Below, piece after piece: positions 51,864 to 61,368 of a stretch of 64,000 nt of DNA. The notes under the pieces are model-generated. The model was not told the origin of the DNA, searched no databases, and saw only the letters and a list, made by a program, of their open reading frames with translations. Positions within the stretch are counted from its first letter, which is position 1. Every line of letters starts with the position of its first letter. Location of the stretch: contig DASVQQ010000039.1 of the NCBI GenBank assembly GCA_036389035.1, positions 124,001 to 188,000 of the forward strand, written 5' to 3'. The position numbers and the translations under genes are program-made. This stretch comes from Jatrophihabitans sp. (GTDB taxonomy: Bacteria > Actinomycetota > Actinomycetes > Mycobacteriales > Jatrophihabitantaceae).

Positions 51864-52054
51864 GACGTGTCCTCTTCCATCGACGTTGACAGCTGATGAG
51901 ACGTGCGGACCGGACAACTCCGGGCAGGCTCTGAGTCGCAACTCCGGGCGGGCTCTGTTCGCCGCTTGAGCATATGGGATAGCTAACCCCACACAATGAA
52001 GGTTTGCATGCTGGATTACTAGTGCGCTGAAGCTAATTCTGTCAGAGTGCCTAT
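51864..52054. promoter_or_regulatory. Divergent ald/Lrp regulatory region
   Basis: These 191 bp separate ald from the divergent Lrp-like regulator. The part around 51965-52045 is AT-rich for this genome (ATGGGATAGCTAACCC, GAAGCTAATTCTG), as expected for promoters and AldR-type binding boxes. Individual boxes cannot be defined by eye. Confidence 0.45.
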
Positions 52055-52621
52055 ATGACCACGTCAAGTTCGGAACGCTCCGGTCGGCCTGGCATTCCGC
52101 CGAACAGCATGCGGGAGCCCGGACGGGTTCGACGCGCCGGCGGTGGCGACCGGGACGCCGATCTGGTAACCGGTCTGGACCCGGTGGATCGCGCGATCCT
52201 GCGCGCGCTCACCGCCGATGCCCGGGTGCCGAACAACGCCCTGGCCGAACAGGTCGGGGTGGCGCCCTCGACCTGCCTGGGCCGGGTGCGGTCGCTGCGC
52301 GAGCGGGGCGTGATCCGCGGCTTTCACGCCGACATCGACCTGGCCGCGGTCGGCCGGGCCATCCAGGCGATGATCGCCGTCCGCATGCAGTCACACGCCC
52401 GCAGCCACATCGCCGAGTTCGCCGCGACGGTGTCGCAGCTGCCCGAGGTGCTCAACGTGTTCTTCCTGGCCGGCGCCGATGACTTCCTGCTGCACGTGGC
52501 GGCCCGCGACACCGAGAACCTGCGCAACTTCGTCGTCGTCAACCTCAGCGGCAACCCCGACGTCGCCCTGACCGAGACCAACCTGATCTTCGAGCACATC
52601 CGCTCCGGCGCCGGCTACTGA
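52055..52621 (+). CDS. Lrp/AsnC-family regulator, probably of ald
   Basis: This 188-residue protein has an N-terminal disordered extension of about 45 residues, then the AsnC-type helix-turn-helix (VDRAILRALTADARVPNNALA, VAPSTCLGRVRSLRERG) and the C-terminal RAM effector domain (LNVFFLAGADDFLLHVA). Divergent orientation from ald matches AldR, which activates ald in response to alanine in mycobacteria. The start at 52055 is an ATG; the true start may lie further inside because the extension is unconserved. Confidence 0.88.
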   Translation: MTTSSSERSGRPGIPPNSMREPGRVRRAGGGDRDADLVTGLDPVDRAILRALTADARVPNNALAEQVGVAPSTCLGRVRSLRERGVIRGFHADIDLAAVGRAIQAMIAVRMQSHARSHIAEFAATVSQLPEVLNVFFLAGADDFLLHVAARDTENLRNFVVVNLSGNPDVALTETNLIFEHIRSGAGY

Positions 52622-52646
52622 GCGCCGGCAGCCGGCCCGGCAGCGG

Positions 52647-54053
52647 CTAGATCTTGTTGGCGCCCTCGGTCAGCACCGCGCGCAGGATCTGCTCGATCTC
52701 GTCGAACTCGGCCTGGCCGCAGATCAGCGGCGGCGACAGCTGGATGACCGGGTCGCCCCGGTCATCGGCGCGGCAGTACAGCCCGGCCTCGAACAGCGCC
52801 TTGGACAGGAAGCCGCGCAGCAGCCGCTCGGCCTCGTCGTCGTTGAAGGTCTCCTTGGTGGCCTTGTCCTTGACCAGCTCGATCCCGTAGAAGTACCCGT
52901 CGCCCCGGACGTCGCCCACGATCGGCAGGTCCGTCAGCTTCTCCAGCGTCGAGCGGAAGGCGTTCTCGTTGTCCAGCACCCGCTGGTTGAGGCCCTCCCG
53001 CTCGAAGATGTCGAGGTTGGCCAGCGCGACCGCCGAGGACACCGGGTGGCCGCCGAAGGTGTAGCCGTGCGGGAAGTAGGTGGTGCCCTCCAGGAACGGC
53101 TCGACCAGCCGGTCGGAGATGATGCAAGCCCCCAGCGGGGAGTAACCCGAGGTCATGCCCTTGGCGCAGGTGATCATGTCGGGCACGTAGTCGAACTTGT
53201 CGCAGCCGAACATCGGGCCGAGCCGGCCGAAGGCGCAGATCACCTCGTCGGAGACCAGCAGCACGTCGTGCCTGTCGCAGATCTCGCGGACCCGCTGGAA
53301 GTACCCCGGCGGCGGCGGGAAGCAGCCGCCGGAGTTCTGCACCGGCTCCAGGAAGACCGCCGCGACCGACTCCGGGCCCTCCATCAGGATGGCGGCCTCG
53401 ATCTGGTCCGCGGCCCACCGGCCGAACATCTTCAGGTCATCGCCATAGACAGGCGCCCGGTAGAAGTTGGTGTTGGCGGCCTTGTGCGCGCCCGGCACCA
53501 GCGGCTCGAACATCGTCTTGGCCGCGGGGATGCCGGTGATCGACAGGGCGCCCTGCGGGGTGCCGTGGTAGGCGACGTAGCGCGAGATCACCTTGTGCTT
53601 CTCGGGCTTTCCGGTGAGCTTGAAGTACTGCTTGGCCAGCTTCCAGGCCGTCTCGATCGCCTCGCCGCCACCGGTGGTGAAGAAGACCCGGTTCAGGTCG
53701 CCCGGGGTGTGGGAGGCCAGCCGCTCGGCCAGCTCGATGGCCTTGGGATGGGCGTAGGACCAGATCGGGAAGTAGGCCAGCTCGCTGGCCTGCTTGGCTG
53801 CGGCCTCGGCCAGCTCGCGCCGGCCGTGCCCGGCCTGCACGGTGAACAGTCCGGCCAGCCCGTCCAGGTAACGCCGGCCCTGGATGTCATAGACGTAGGC
53901 GCCCTCACCCCGCTCGATGATCGGCACCGGCGAGTCCTGGTAGGAGGACAGCCTGGTGAAGTGCATCCAGAGGTGGTCCCGCGCCGAGGCGGAGAGCCGC
54001 TCGGCCTGCTGGCTGTCGTAGTCGGTGCTCGGTTCGAAGCTGCTGGCTGTCAT
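52647..54053 (-). CDS. Class III aminotransferase (putrescine/omega-amino acid type)
   Basis: This 468-residue PLP enzyme has RRYLDGLAGLFTVQAGHGR, the FTTGGGEAIETAWKLAK phosphate-binding block, LLVSDEVICAFGRLG with the PLP aspartate, and ITCAKGMTSGYSPLGA with the lysine. The family includes SpuC-like putrescine-pyruvate and omega-amino acid transaminases. In this location, next to a Pot importer, agmatinase and ald, transfer from a polyamine or its aldehyde to pyruvate or 2-oxoglutarate fits well. It overlaps its upstream Lrp-like regulator by four bases. Confidence 0.9.
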   Translation of the reverse strand: MTASSFEPSTDYDSQQAERLSASARDHLWMHFTRLSSYQDSPVPIIERGEGAYVYDIQGRRYLDGLAGLFTVQAGHGRRELAEAAAKQASELAYFPIWSYAHPKAIELAERLASHTPGDLNRVFFTTGGGEAIETAWKLAKQYFKLTGKPEKHKVISRYVAYHGTPQGALSITGIPAAKTMFEPLVPGAHKAANTNFYRAPVYGDDLKMFGRWAADQIEAAILMEGPESVAAVFLEPVQNSGGCFPPPPGYFQRVREICDRHDVLLVSDEVICAFGRLGPMFGCDKFDYVPDMITCAKGMTSGYSPLGACIISDRLVEPFLEGTTYFPHGYTFGGHPVSSAVALANLDIFEREGLNQRVLDNENAFRSTLEKLTDLPIVGDVRGDGYFYGIELVKDKATKETFNDDEAERLLRGFLSKALFEAGLYCRADDRGDPVIQLSPPLICGQAEFDEIEQILRAVLTEGANKI

Positions 54054-54526
54054 GCGATACCCCAGTTGTAGGTTTGTTTCTTTAGTTTCAGGTACATGAA
54101 TGTCTCGGTGCGGCGGACGCCGGCGAGCTTTCGGATCCGCTCGTTGATCAGCTCCAGCAGGTGGTCGTCGTCCACCACCACCGCCTCGGCGAGAATGTCG
54201 AACGAGCCTGCCGTCAGCACCACGTACACCAGCTCGGGAATCTCGGCCAGGGCCGAGGCCGCGCTCTCGAGGTCGCCCTCGATGTTGATCCCGATCATCA
54301 GCTGGCGGGCGAAGCCGATCTGCTGCGGATCGGCCACCGCCACGATCTGCACGGTGCCGGACTCGATCAGCTTCTGGACCCGCTGCCGGACCGCCGCCTC
54401 GGACAATCCGACCGCCTTGCCGATGCTGGCGTAGGGCCGGCGCCCGTCCTGCTGCAGTTGCTCGACGATGGCCTTGGACGTGTCATCCAACTGCGGGCGT
54501 ACGGACTGGCGCCTGGAAACTGCCAT
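54050..54526 (-). CDS. Lrp/AsnC-family regulator of the aminotransferase gene
   Basis: This 158-residue protein has the helix-turn-helix QLQQDGRRPYASIGKAVGLS followed by EAAVRQRVQKLIESG, and a RAM domain (ELVYVVLTAGSFDILAEAVVV). It is the first gene of a two-gene unit, with an ATGA overlap to the aminotransferase, and is distinct in sequence from the ald regulator. It likely controls its own operon, and possibly the Pot importer, whose gene begins 248 bp away in the opposite direction. Confidence 0.9.
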   Translation of the reverse strand: MAVSRRQSVRPQLDDTSKAIVEQLQQDGRRPYASIGKAVGLSEAAVRQRVQKLIESGTVQIVAVADPQQIGFARQLMIGINIEGDLESAASALAEIPELVYVVLTAGSFDILAEAVVVDDDHLLELINERIRKLAGVRRTETFMYLKLKKQTYNWGIA

Positions 54527-54774
54527 GGAACGAATAGTGCAGGATAATCATACGGAATGCAAGTGAATCCGAAGCAGATCGACCTTAACAGTGGCTATAT
54601 CGTGCGCTCCTAGCTACCCAGGCCCGCTGAAACCCCGCTGACCGGTCGCCGGATCGTCACGGAATTGCTGGCCCGGCCCGCGGCGAAGATGTGACCATCC
54701 GTGGCTAGCATGGCCTAGATCCGGTGCCGCCAGCCAGGCGTGTCGCACCCGATCGCCGACGAGGGAGACTTCCG

Positions 54775-55995
54775 ATGACCGACCACCCTTCCGAGCGGGA
54801 TCACGCGTGGGACCGGGCCTTCACCCGGGGACTGCTCAGCCGCCGGAGCATGCTCGCCGGAATCGGGGTCACCGGGCTGGCCAGCCTGCTCGCCGCCTGC
54901 GGCACCGAGGGCACCGCCACCAAGGCCGACCCGTCCTCGCAGGCGGCGGCGGACCGCTCGGACACCGAGAAGATCGTCAGCTGGTCCAACTGGCCGGAGT
55001 ACATCGACGTCGATGACGACACCCAGGCCCGCCCCAGCCTGGATGCGTTCACCAAGCAGACCGGCATCAAGGTCACCTACACCGAGGACTACAACGACAA
55101 CGACGAGTTCTTCGCCAAGGTGCAGCCGCAGCTGCGCGCCAACGCCGACACCGGCCGCGACCTCTGGTGCTCCACCGACTGGATGGTGGCCAAGCTGATC
55201 CGGCTGAACTGGGTGCAGCAGCTGGACAAGGCCAACATCCCCAACGTCAAGAACATCCAGGACACCCTGTCCGACGTCGAGTTCGATCCGGGACGCAAGT
55301 TCTCGCTGCCCTGGCAGTCCGGCTTCACCGGCATCGGCTACAACCCCAAGGCCACCGGCGGCAAGAAGATCGAGACGATCGAGCAGCTGCTCACCGACAA
55401 GGCGCTCAAGGGCAAGGTCACCCTGCTGACCGAGATGCGCGACACCGTCGGCATGACCCTGCTGGCGATGGGCAAGGACCCCGCCGATTTCACCGACGCC
55501 GACTTCGACGCGGCCATCCAGCAACTGACCGACGCCAAGGACAGCGGCCAGCTCAAGGGCTTCACCGGCAACGAGTACGGCAAGGGCCTGGCCTCCGGCG
55601 ACATCGCCGCGTGCCTGGCCTGGACCGGTGACGTGGTGCAGCTCAAGGCCGACAACCCGAGCCTGGGCTACGCGCTGCCCTCTGCCGGGCACATGATCTG
55701 GTCGGACAACTTCGTGATCCCCAACAAGGCCAAGCACAAGAAGAACGCCGAGACCCTGATCAACTACTTCTACGACCCGAAGGTCATGGCGCAGGTGGTC
55801 GGCTACGTCAACTACATCTCGGTGATCAAAGGCGCCCAGGAGATCCTGGTGGCCGAGGACCCGGACGTCGCCAACAACCCGCTGATCTTCCCCTCCGAGG
55901 AGGTGCTGGGCCGGGCCCACGTCTTCCGCGGGCTCAGCGAGGACGAGGAGACCAGGTACAACAAGGCGTTTCAGGCCCTGACCACCGGTGGCTGA
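54775..55995 (+). CDS. PotD-like polyamine-binding lipoprotein
   Basis: This 406-residue extracytoplasmic binding protein starts with an RR-containing signal (GLLSRRSMLAGIG) and a lipobox LLAACG, with Cys42 as the expected lipidation site, so it is possibly Tat-exported. The mature part has the Pot family patterns VSWSNWPEYIDVDDDT, YTEDYNDNDEFFAKV and FIPNKAKHKKNAETLINYF in near form (VIPNKAKHKKNAE). It delivers spermidine/putrescine or a related amine to the PotABC complex encoded next. ATG at 54775 behind GAGGGAGA. Confidence 0.92.
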   Translation: MTDHPSERDHAWDRAFTRGLLSRRSMLAGIGVTGLASLLAACGTEGTATKADPSSQAAADRSDTEKIVSWSNWPEYIDVDDDTQARPSLDAFTKQTGIKVTYTEDYNDNDEFFAKVQPQLRANADTGRDLWCSTDWMVAKLIRLNWVQQLDKANIPNVKNIQDTLSDVEFDPGRKFSLPWQSGFTGIGYNPKATGGKKIETIEQLLTDKALKGKVTLLTEMRDTVGMTLLAMGKDPADFTDADFDAAIQQLTDAKDSGQLKGFTGNEYGKGLASGDIAACLAWTGDVVQLKADNPSLGYALPSAGHMIWSDNFVIPNKAKHKKNAETLINYFYDPKVMAQVVGYVNYISVIKGAQEILVAEDPDVANNPLIFPSEEVLGRAHVFRGLSEDEETRYNKAFQALTTGG

Positions 55996-57196
55996 GCTGT
56001 TGCCGCAGGACTCCGGTGACCTGACGCTCACCTCGCTCACCAAGCGGTTCGGGCAGTTCACCGCCGTGGACTCCCTGGATCTGACAATCGCGCAGGGCTC
56101 GTTCTTCGCCCTGCTCGGCCCGTCCGGCTGCGGCAAGACCACCACCCTGCGGATGGTCGCCGGGCTGGAGCCGCCGACCCACGGTGAGATCCGGATCGGC
56201 AGCCGTGACATCACTTACGACAAGGCCTACCGGCGCCCGGTCAACACCGTGTTCCAGAGTTACGCGCTGTTCCCGCACCTGAGCGTCTGGGAGAACGTGG
56301 CGTTCGGGCTGAAGCGGCGGCGCTCGGCGCAGGTGGACAAGCAGGTCGCCGACGTGCTGGAGCTCACCGAGCTGCAGGCGCTGGCCGGCCGCAAGCCCGC
56401 GCAGCTGTCCGGTGGCCAGCAGCAGCGGGTGGCCCTGGCCCGGGCCATCGTCAACAGGCCGGCGGTGCTGCTGCTCGACGAGCCGCTGGGCGCCCTGGAC
56501 CTGAAACTGCGCCGGCAGATGCAGGTGGAACTCAAACGGATCCAGACCGAGGTCGGGCTGACCTTCGTGCACGTCACCCACGACCAGGAAGAGGCCATGA
56601 CGATGGCCGACACCATCGCGGTGATGAACGCCGGACGGATCGAGCAGCTCGGCGCGCCGGCCGACCTCTACGAGAACCCGGCCACCACGTTCGCGGCGAA
56701 CTTCCTGGGCCAGTCCAACCTGATCCGGGCCACCGTCGAGCAGCGGCAGTCGGACTCGGTGACGGTGGCGCTGCCCCGCGGGACGGTGCGGGTGCCGGCC
56801 GGGCGGCTGCCCGGCGGGGTCGACGAGGTCTGGGTCGGCGTCCGTCCCGAGAAGATCTCGGTGCACGGCGAGACCGTGGACGGAAAGACCGTGGGCGGAA
56901 AGACCGGGTTCGGCCAGACAGCGCACGACGGAACCGGGCAGCCGGTCGCCGGGCTGAACCGCATCGAGGGCGCCGTCGTCACCGACGCCAGCTTCATGGG
57001 CGTCAGCACCCAGTACCTGGTTCGCACGCCCTGGGACCAGCAGCTGATGGTGTTCGAGCAGAACCGGGGCAACGCCGGCATCCACCGGCCCGGCGACCGG
57101 GTCAGCCTGAGCTTCGCCGCCGAGCACACCTTCGCCCTGGACGCCAACCAGGACAGCGCGGCCGGCATCGACCTCGACGGCGAGGCGCCCGGATGA
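55988..57196 (+). CDS. PotA-like ABC transporter ATPase
   Basis: This 402-residue ATPase of the polyamine importer has LTKRFGQFTAVDSLDLTI, Walker A GPSGCGKTTTLRMVAG, signature LSGGQQQRVALARAIV, Walker B VLLLDEPLGALDLKLR and HVTHDQEEAMT, followed by a TOBE-like C-terminal domain. A short GKTV/GKTG repeat (around residues 295-310) lies in the TOBE part. GTG at 55988 overlaps the potD stop by eight bases. Confidence 0.93.
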   Translation: MAELLPQDSGDLTLTSLTKRFGQFTAVDSLDLTIAQGSFFALLGPSGCGKTTTLRMVAGLEPPTHGEIRIGSRDITYDKAYRRPVNTVFQSYALFPHLSVWENVAFGLKRRRSAQVDKQVADVLELTELQALAGRKPAQLSGGQQQRVALARAIVNRPAVLLLDEPLGALDLKLRRQMQVELKRIQTEVGLTFVHVTHDQEEAMTMADTIAVMNAGRIEQLGAPADLYENPATTFAANFLGQSNLIRATVEQRQSDSVTVALPRGTVRVPAGRLPGGVDEVWVGVRPEKISVHGETVDGKTVGGKTGFGQTAHDGTGQPVAGLNRIEGAVVTDASFMGVSTQYLVRTPWDQQLMVFEQNRGNAGIHRPGDRVSLSFAAEHTFALDANQDSAAGIDLDGEAPG

Positions 57197-58140
57197 CCAG
57201 CGGCGCCCAGTCCAGCGGCGTTCAGGCAGTTCTCGAGCAGCCCGGCGGCGCGCGACCCGGCGCCGGCCGACCGCGCCGCCGGGTCGCCGGCGTGCCGTAC
57301 TTCCTGCTGCTGCCGGGGCTGCTGTGGCTCGCGGTGTTCTTCGTGGTCCCGATGATCTTCCTGCTGTCCCAGTCGCTGCAGACCGGCAGCCTGGAGACCG
57401 GCTACCGGCTGACCTTCCGCTTCGCCACCTACACCGACGCGCTCTCGGACTTCTACCGGCAGTTCTTTCGCTCGTTCCTCTACGCCTTCCTGGCCACCGT
57501 GCTGGCGCTGCTGATCGGCTACCCGCTGGCCTATGCCATCGCGCTGAAGTCCGGCCGCTGGAAGGCGCTGCTGCTGGTGATAGTGGTGGCCCCGTTCTTC
57601 ACCAGCTTCCTGCTGCGCACGCTGGCCTGGCAGACCATCCTGAACTCCGACGGCCTGGTGATGAAGTTCTTCCGCGGCACCCACCTGATCGAGCTGACCA
57701 GCGCGCTGGGCTGGACCAACGGCAGCCAGTTGCTGAGCTCGCCGCTGGCGGTGGTGACGGGACTGACCTACAACTTCCTGCCGTTCATGATCCTGCCGCT
57801 GTTCGCCAGCCTCGACCGGCTGGACCCGCGGCTGCTGGAGGCAGCCGGTGATCTGTACGCCACGCCGTTCACCGCCTTTCGCCGGGTCACGCTGCCGATG
57901 TCGATGCCCGGCGTGGTCGCGGGGACGCTGCTGACCTTCATCCCGGCGGCCGGGGACTACATCAACTCCCGGCTGCTGGGCAATCCCAACACCGCGATGA
58001 TCGGCCAGGTGATCGAGGGCTATTTCCTGCGCATCAACGACTACCCGACCGCTGCCGCGCTGTCGTTCGCGCTGATGCTGACCATCCTGGTGCTGGTCTC
58101 GGTCTACATCCGCAAGTCCGGAACCGAGGAGCTGGTCTGA
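57193..58140 (+). CDS. PotB-like ABC transporter permease
   Basis: This 315-residue inner-membrane permease has six hydrophobic segments (first: LLLPGLLWLAVFFVVPMIFLL) and the EAA-loop region EAAGDLYATPFTAFRRVTLP that contacts the ATPase. ATGA overlap with potA-like gene and one-base overlap with the next. Confidence 0.93.
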   Translation: MTSGAQSSGVQAVLEQPGGARPGAGRPRRRVAGVPYFLLLPGLLWLAVFFVVPMIFLLSQSLQTGSLETGYRLTFRFATYTDALSDFYRQFFRSFLYAFLATVLALLIGYPLAYAIALKSGRWKALLLVIVVAPFFTSFLLRTLAWQTILNSDGLVMKFFRGTHLIELTSALGWTNGSQLLSSPLAVVTGLTYNFLPFMILPLFASLDRLDPRLLEAAGDLYATPFTAFRRVTLPMSMPGVVAGTLLTFIPAAGDYINSRLLGNPNTAMIGQVIEGYFLRINDYPTAAALSFALMLTILVLVSVYIRKSGTEELV

Positions 58141-59018
58141 TGGTCGAGACCCTGCCCCGGAGCCGGCCGGCCGGCCGCGCCGGCAAGCAAGGAGCCCCCG
58201 CCCGCCGCCGCAGGTCGCCCTGGGCGGTGCTGCGCGAGAACCTCGTCTGGGTGGCGGCGGTGCTGGCGCTTATCTACCTGCTGCTGCCCAACCTGGTGGT
58301 GGTGCTGTTCTCCTTCAACAAGCCCAACGGCCGTTTCAACTACACCTGGCAGCGGTTCTCCCTCGACGCCTGGCGTGATCCGTGCGGGGCGCCGGGGATG
58401 TGCGAGTCGCTGAGCCTGTCGCTCAAGATCGGGCTGGCGGCCACGCTGGTCTCGACGCTGTTCGGGACGATGATCGCCTTCGCGCTGGCCAGGTACCGCT
58501 TCCGTGGCCGCACCGGGTCCAACCTGCTGATCTTCCTGCCGATGGCCACCCCCGAGGTGGTGATGGGCTCGTCGTTGCTGACGCTGTTCGTCAGCACCGG
58601 CATCCCGCTGGGCCGGACCACCATCCTGATTGCGCACATCATGTTCTGCCTCAGCTACGTGGTGGTGACCGTCAAGGCGCGGCTGGCCGGCCTGGACCCG
58701 CGGCTGGAACAGGCGGCCGCGGACCTGTACGCCAACGAGCTGCAGACCTTCCGCCGGATCACGCTGCCGCTGGCCGCGCCCGGCATCGCCGCCGGGGCGC
58801 TGCTGGCGTTCTCGCTGTCCTTCGACGACTACATCATCACCAACTTCAACGCCTCCAACGCCTCGATCACGTTCCCGATGTACGTCTGGGGCGCGGCGGC
58901 GCGCGGAACGCCGGTGCAGATCAACGTGATCGGAACGGCGATGTTCCTGCTGGCGGTGGTCGCGGTGGCGATCGGCCAGCTGGCCGGGCGCACCCGCACC
59001 CGCGTCCGCACCCGCTGA
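58140..59018 (+). CDS. PotC-like ABC transporter permease
   Basis: This 292-residue second permease of the polyamine importer has six membrane segments, LLPNLVVVLFSFNKPNGRFN at the outer loop typical of PotC, and the EQAAADLYANELQTFRRITLP EAA loop (given in its conserved pieces). It completes a PotDABC importer. Confidence 0.93.
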   Translation: MVETLPRSRPAGRAGKQGAPARRRRSPWAVLRENLVWVAAVLALIYLLLPNLVVVLFSFNKPNGRFNYTWQRFSLDAWRDPCGAPGMCESLSLSLKIGLAATLVSTLFGTMIAFALARYRFRGRTGSNLLIFLPMATPEVVMGSSLLTLFVSTGIPLGRTTILIAHIMFCLSYVVVTVKARLAGLDPRLEQAAADLYANELQTFRRITLPLAAPGIAAGALLAFSLSFDDYIITNFNASNASITFPMYVWGAAARGTPVQINVIGTAMFLLAVVAVAIGQLAGRTRTRVRTR

Positions 59019-59055
59019 AGTAATCCACCCGCACACGCTGGTCACTGGAGGAAGC

Positions 59056-60072
59056 ATGGCGCGCTACGGCGCACAGTTCGGCCCCGACATCACCTTTCTG
59101 GGCGTGCCCCGATGTGACTGGGCCGACCCGGCCAGCTACTCCGACGCCGACGTGGTGATCCTGGGGGCCCCGTTCGACGGTGGCACCTCGCACCGCGCGG
59201 GCACCCGGTTCGGGCCGCAGTTCATCCGGCAGAGCTGCTACCTGGCACACGACGGCAGCCGGCCGTCGCTGGCGATGCGGGTGGACGGACTGAGGGACGA
59301 CCTGGTGGTCTATGACGCCGGGGACGTGGAGCTGTTCTCCGGCGACGCCGAGCGCTCGGTGCGGGACCTGCAGGTCGCGGTGCACGCGGTGACCGCCACC
59401 GGGGCGATCCCGCTCATCCTGGGCGGCGATCACACCATCGCCTGGCCGGACGCGGCCGGCGTCGCCCAGCACCTGGGCCAGGGCCGGGTGTCGATGATCC
59501 ACTTCGACGCGCACGCCGACACCGGCGACATCGAGTTCGGCTCGCTGATCGGGCACGGCCAGCCGATGCGCCGGCTGATCGAGTCCGGCGCCGTGCGCGG
59601 TGACCGGTTCCTGCAGATCGGGCTGCGTGGCTACTGGCCGCCGCCGGAGACGCTGGACTGGATGGCCGGGCAGGGCATGCGCTCCTACGAGATGACCGAG
59701 ATCACCGCCCGGGGCCTGGAAGCCTGCCTGACCGAGTCGTTCCAGATCGCCATGGACGAGTGCGACGGGGTGTTCCTGTCGGTCGACATCGACGTCTGCG
59801 ACCCCGGGCACGCGCCGGGAACCGGCACCCCCGAGCCTGGCGGCCTGACCGCTCGGCAGCTGCTCGACGCGGTCCGCCGGATCTGTTACGAGCTGCCGGT
59901 CGTGGGCATCGACCTGGTCGAGGTGTCACCGCCCTACGACCATGCCGACATCACCTCCTTCCTGGCCAACCGGGTGGTGCTGGAGTCGCTGTCGGCGATC
60001 GCCCGGCGTCGCAAGGACGCGGCCCAGGGCACCCGCTGGGATCCGTCCCAACCCTTGCTGGACGGCCGGTGA
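59056..60072 (+). CDS. speB: Agmatinase-like ureohydrolase
   Basis: This 338-residue binuclear manganese ureohydrolase has LGGDHTIAWPDA, HFDAHADTG, and SVDIDVCDPGHAPGTG, covering the metal-binding histidine and aspartates. Agmatinase cleaves agmatine to putrescine and urea; guanidinobutyrase and similar activities share the fold and cannot be excluded. Next to the Pot importer and an amine transaminase, agmatine or another guanidino compound is the sensible substrate. A GGAGG element precedes the ATG, 37 bp after potC-like. The symbol is a family assignment. Confidence 0.9.
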   Translation: MARYGAQFGPDITFLGVPRCDWADPASYSDADVVILGAPFDGGTSHRAGTRFGPQFIRQSCYLAHDGSRPSLAMRVDGLRDDLVVYDAGDVELFSGDAERSVRDLQVAVHAVTATGAIPLILGGDHTIAWPDAAGVAQHLGQGRVSMIHFDAHADTGDIEFGSLIGHGQPMRRLIESGAVRGDRFLQIGLRGYWPPPETLDWMAGQGMRSYEMTEITARGLEACLTESFQIAMDECDGVFLSVDIDVCDPGHAPGTGTPEPGGLTARQLLDAVRRICYELPVVGIDLVEVSPPYDHADITSFLANRVVLESLSAIARRRKDAAQGTRWDPSQPLLDGR

Positions 60073-60076
60073 TCGC

Positions 60077-61297
60077 GTGCGGCTGCTGATCCTGGGGGCC
60101 GGCGGGGTCGGCTCGGCGGTGGTCAAGATCGCGGCCAGGCGGCCGTTCTTCGAGCACGTGCTGCTGGCCGACTACGACCTCGGACGCGCCCAACGCGCCG
60201 CGGCCGCCACCGGTGACCCGCGGCTGGCGGCGGCCCGGCTGGACGCCTCGGACGAGGCGGCGATCAGCCGGCTGCTCACCGAGCACCGGATCGACGCGGT
60301 GCTGGGCGCGACCGACCCGCGGTTCACCATGCCGATCTTCCGGGCGGCGCTGGCGGCCGGCGCGCACTACCTGGACATGGCGATGTCGCTGTCACGCCCG
60401 CATCCGCAGGACCCGTTCTCCCAGACCGGTGTCAAGCTGGGTGACGAGCAGTTCGCGATGGCGGCGGACTGGGAGCGGGCCGGCCGGCTCGCCCTGGTCG
60501 GCATGGGCGTGGAGCCCGGCCTGTCCGACGTGCTGGCCCGCTACGCCAGTGACCACCTGTTCTCAGAGATCGACTACCTGGGCGTGCGCGACGGCGCGAA
60601 CCTGGAGGTGCTGGACGAGGCCGGCCAGCCGATGTTCGCGCCGACCTTCTCGATCTGGACCACCATCGAGGAGTGCCTGAACCCGCCGGTGATCTATCAG
60701 GCCGGCCGCGGCTGGTACACCACCGAGCCGTTCAGCGAGCCCGAGGTCTTCGACTTCCCGGAGGGGATCGGCCCGGTGGAGTGCGTCAACGTCGAGCACG
60801 AAGAGGTGCTGTTGATGCCTCGCTGGCTCAAGGCCGGCCGGGTCGACTTCAAGTACGGCTTGGGCGCGGAGTTCATCGGGGTGCTGCGCACGCTGCACCA
60901 GCTCGGGCTGGACTCCGTGGTCCCGGTGCGGGTGGGCCAGGCCATGGTCAGCCCGCGCGACGTGGTGGCCGCCGTCCTGCCGGATCCGGCCCAGCTTGGA
61001 GACCGGATGCGCGGCAAGACCTGCGCCGGGGTGTGGGTGCGCGGCCGGGGCCTGGACGGCCGGCCCCGCTCGAGCTACCTCTACCACGTGGTGGACAACG
61101 ACTGGTCGATGGCCGAGTACGGCTGCCAGGCGGTGCTGTGGCAGACCGCGGTCAACCCGGTGGTGGCCCTGGAGTTGATCGCCGGCGGCGTCTGGTCCGG
61201 GGCCGGCGTCCTCGGCCCGGAGGCCTTCGACGCGGTGCCGTTCCTGGACCTGCTGGCCGGGGACTACCAGTCGCCCTGGGGCATCCGCGAACTCTGA
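60077..61297 (+). CDS. Saccharopine dehydrogenase-like oxidoreductase
   Basis: This 406-residue NAD(P)-dependent enzyme has a Rossmann fold start (RLLILGAGGVGSAVVKIAARR) and the saccharopine-dehydrogenase C-terminal region (GMGVEPGLSDVLARYA, GPVECVNVEHEEVLLMPR). Homologues of this type reduce Schiff-base adducts such as carboxynorspermidine or act on lysine-derived amino acids. It lies four bases after the agmatinase gene, so the amine pathway is the context. GTG start; the exact reaction is unknown. Confidence 0.85.
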   Translation: MRLLILGAGGVGSAVVKIAARRPFFEHVLLADYDLGRAQRAAAATGDPRLAAARLDASDEAAISRLLTEHRIDAVLGATDPRFTMPIFRAALAAGAHYLDMAMSLSRPHPQDPFSQTGVKLGDEQFAMAADWERAGRLALVGMGVEPGLSDVLARYASDHLFSEIDYLGVRDGANLEVLDEAGQPMFAPTFSIWTTIEECLNPPVIYQAGRGWYTTEPFSEPEVFDFPEGIGPVECVNVEHEEVLLMPRWLKAGRVDFKYGLGAEFIGVLRTLHQLGLDSVVPVRVGQAMVSPRDVVAAVLPDPAQLGDRMRGKTCAGVWVRGRGLDGRPRSSYLYHVVDNDWSMAEYGCQAVLWQTAVNPVVALELIAGGVWSGAGVLGPEAFDAVPFLDLLAGDYQSPWGIREL

Positions 61298-61368
61298 CCT
61301 GGCCAGCGTGAGCTGTGGATAACTGGCGCTATGCGGGATGACGGACCCAAGGGTGAGGGGCGGCGGCT

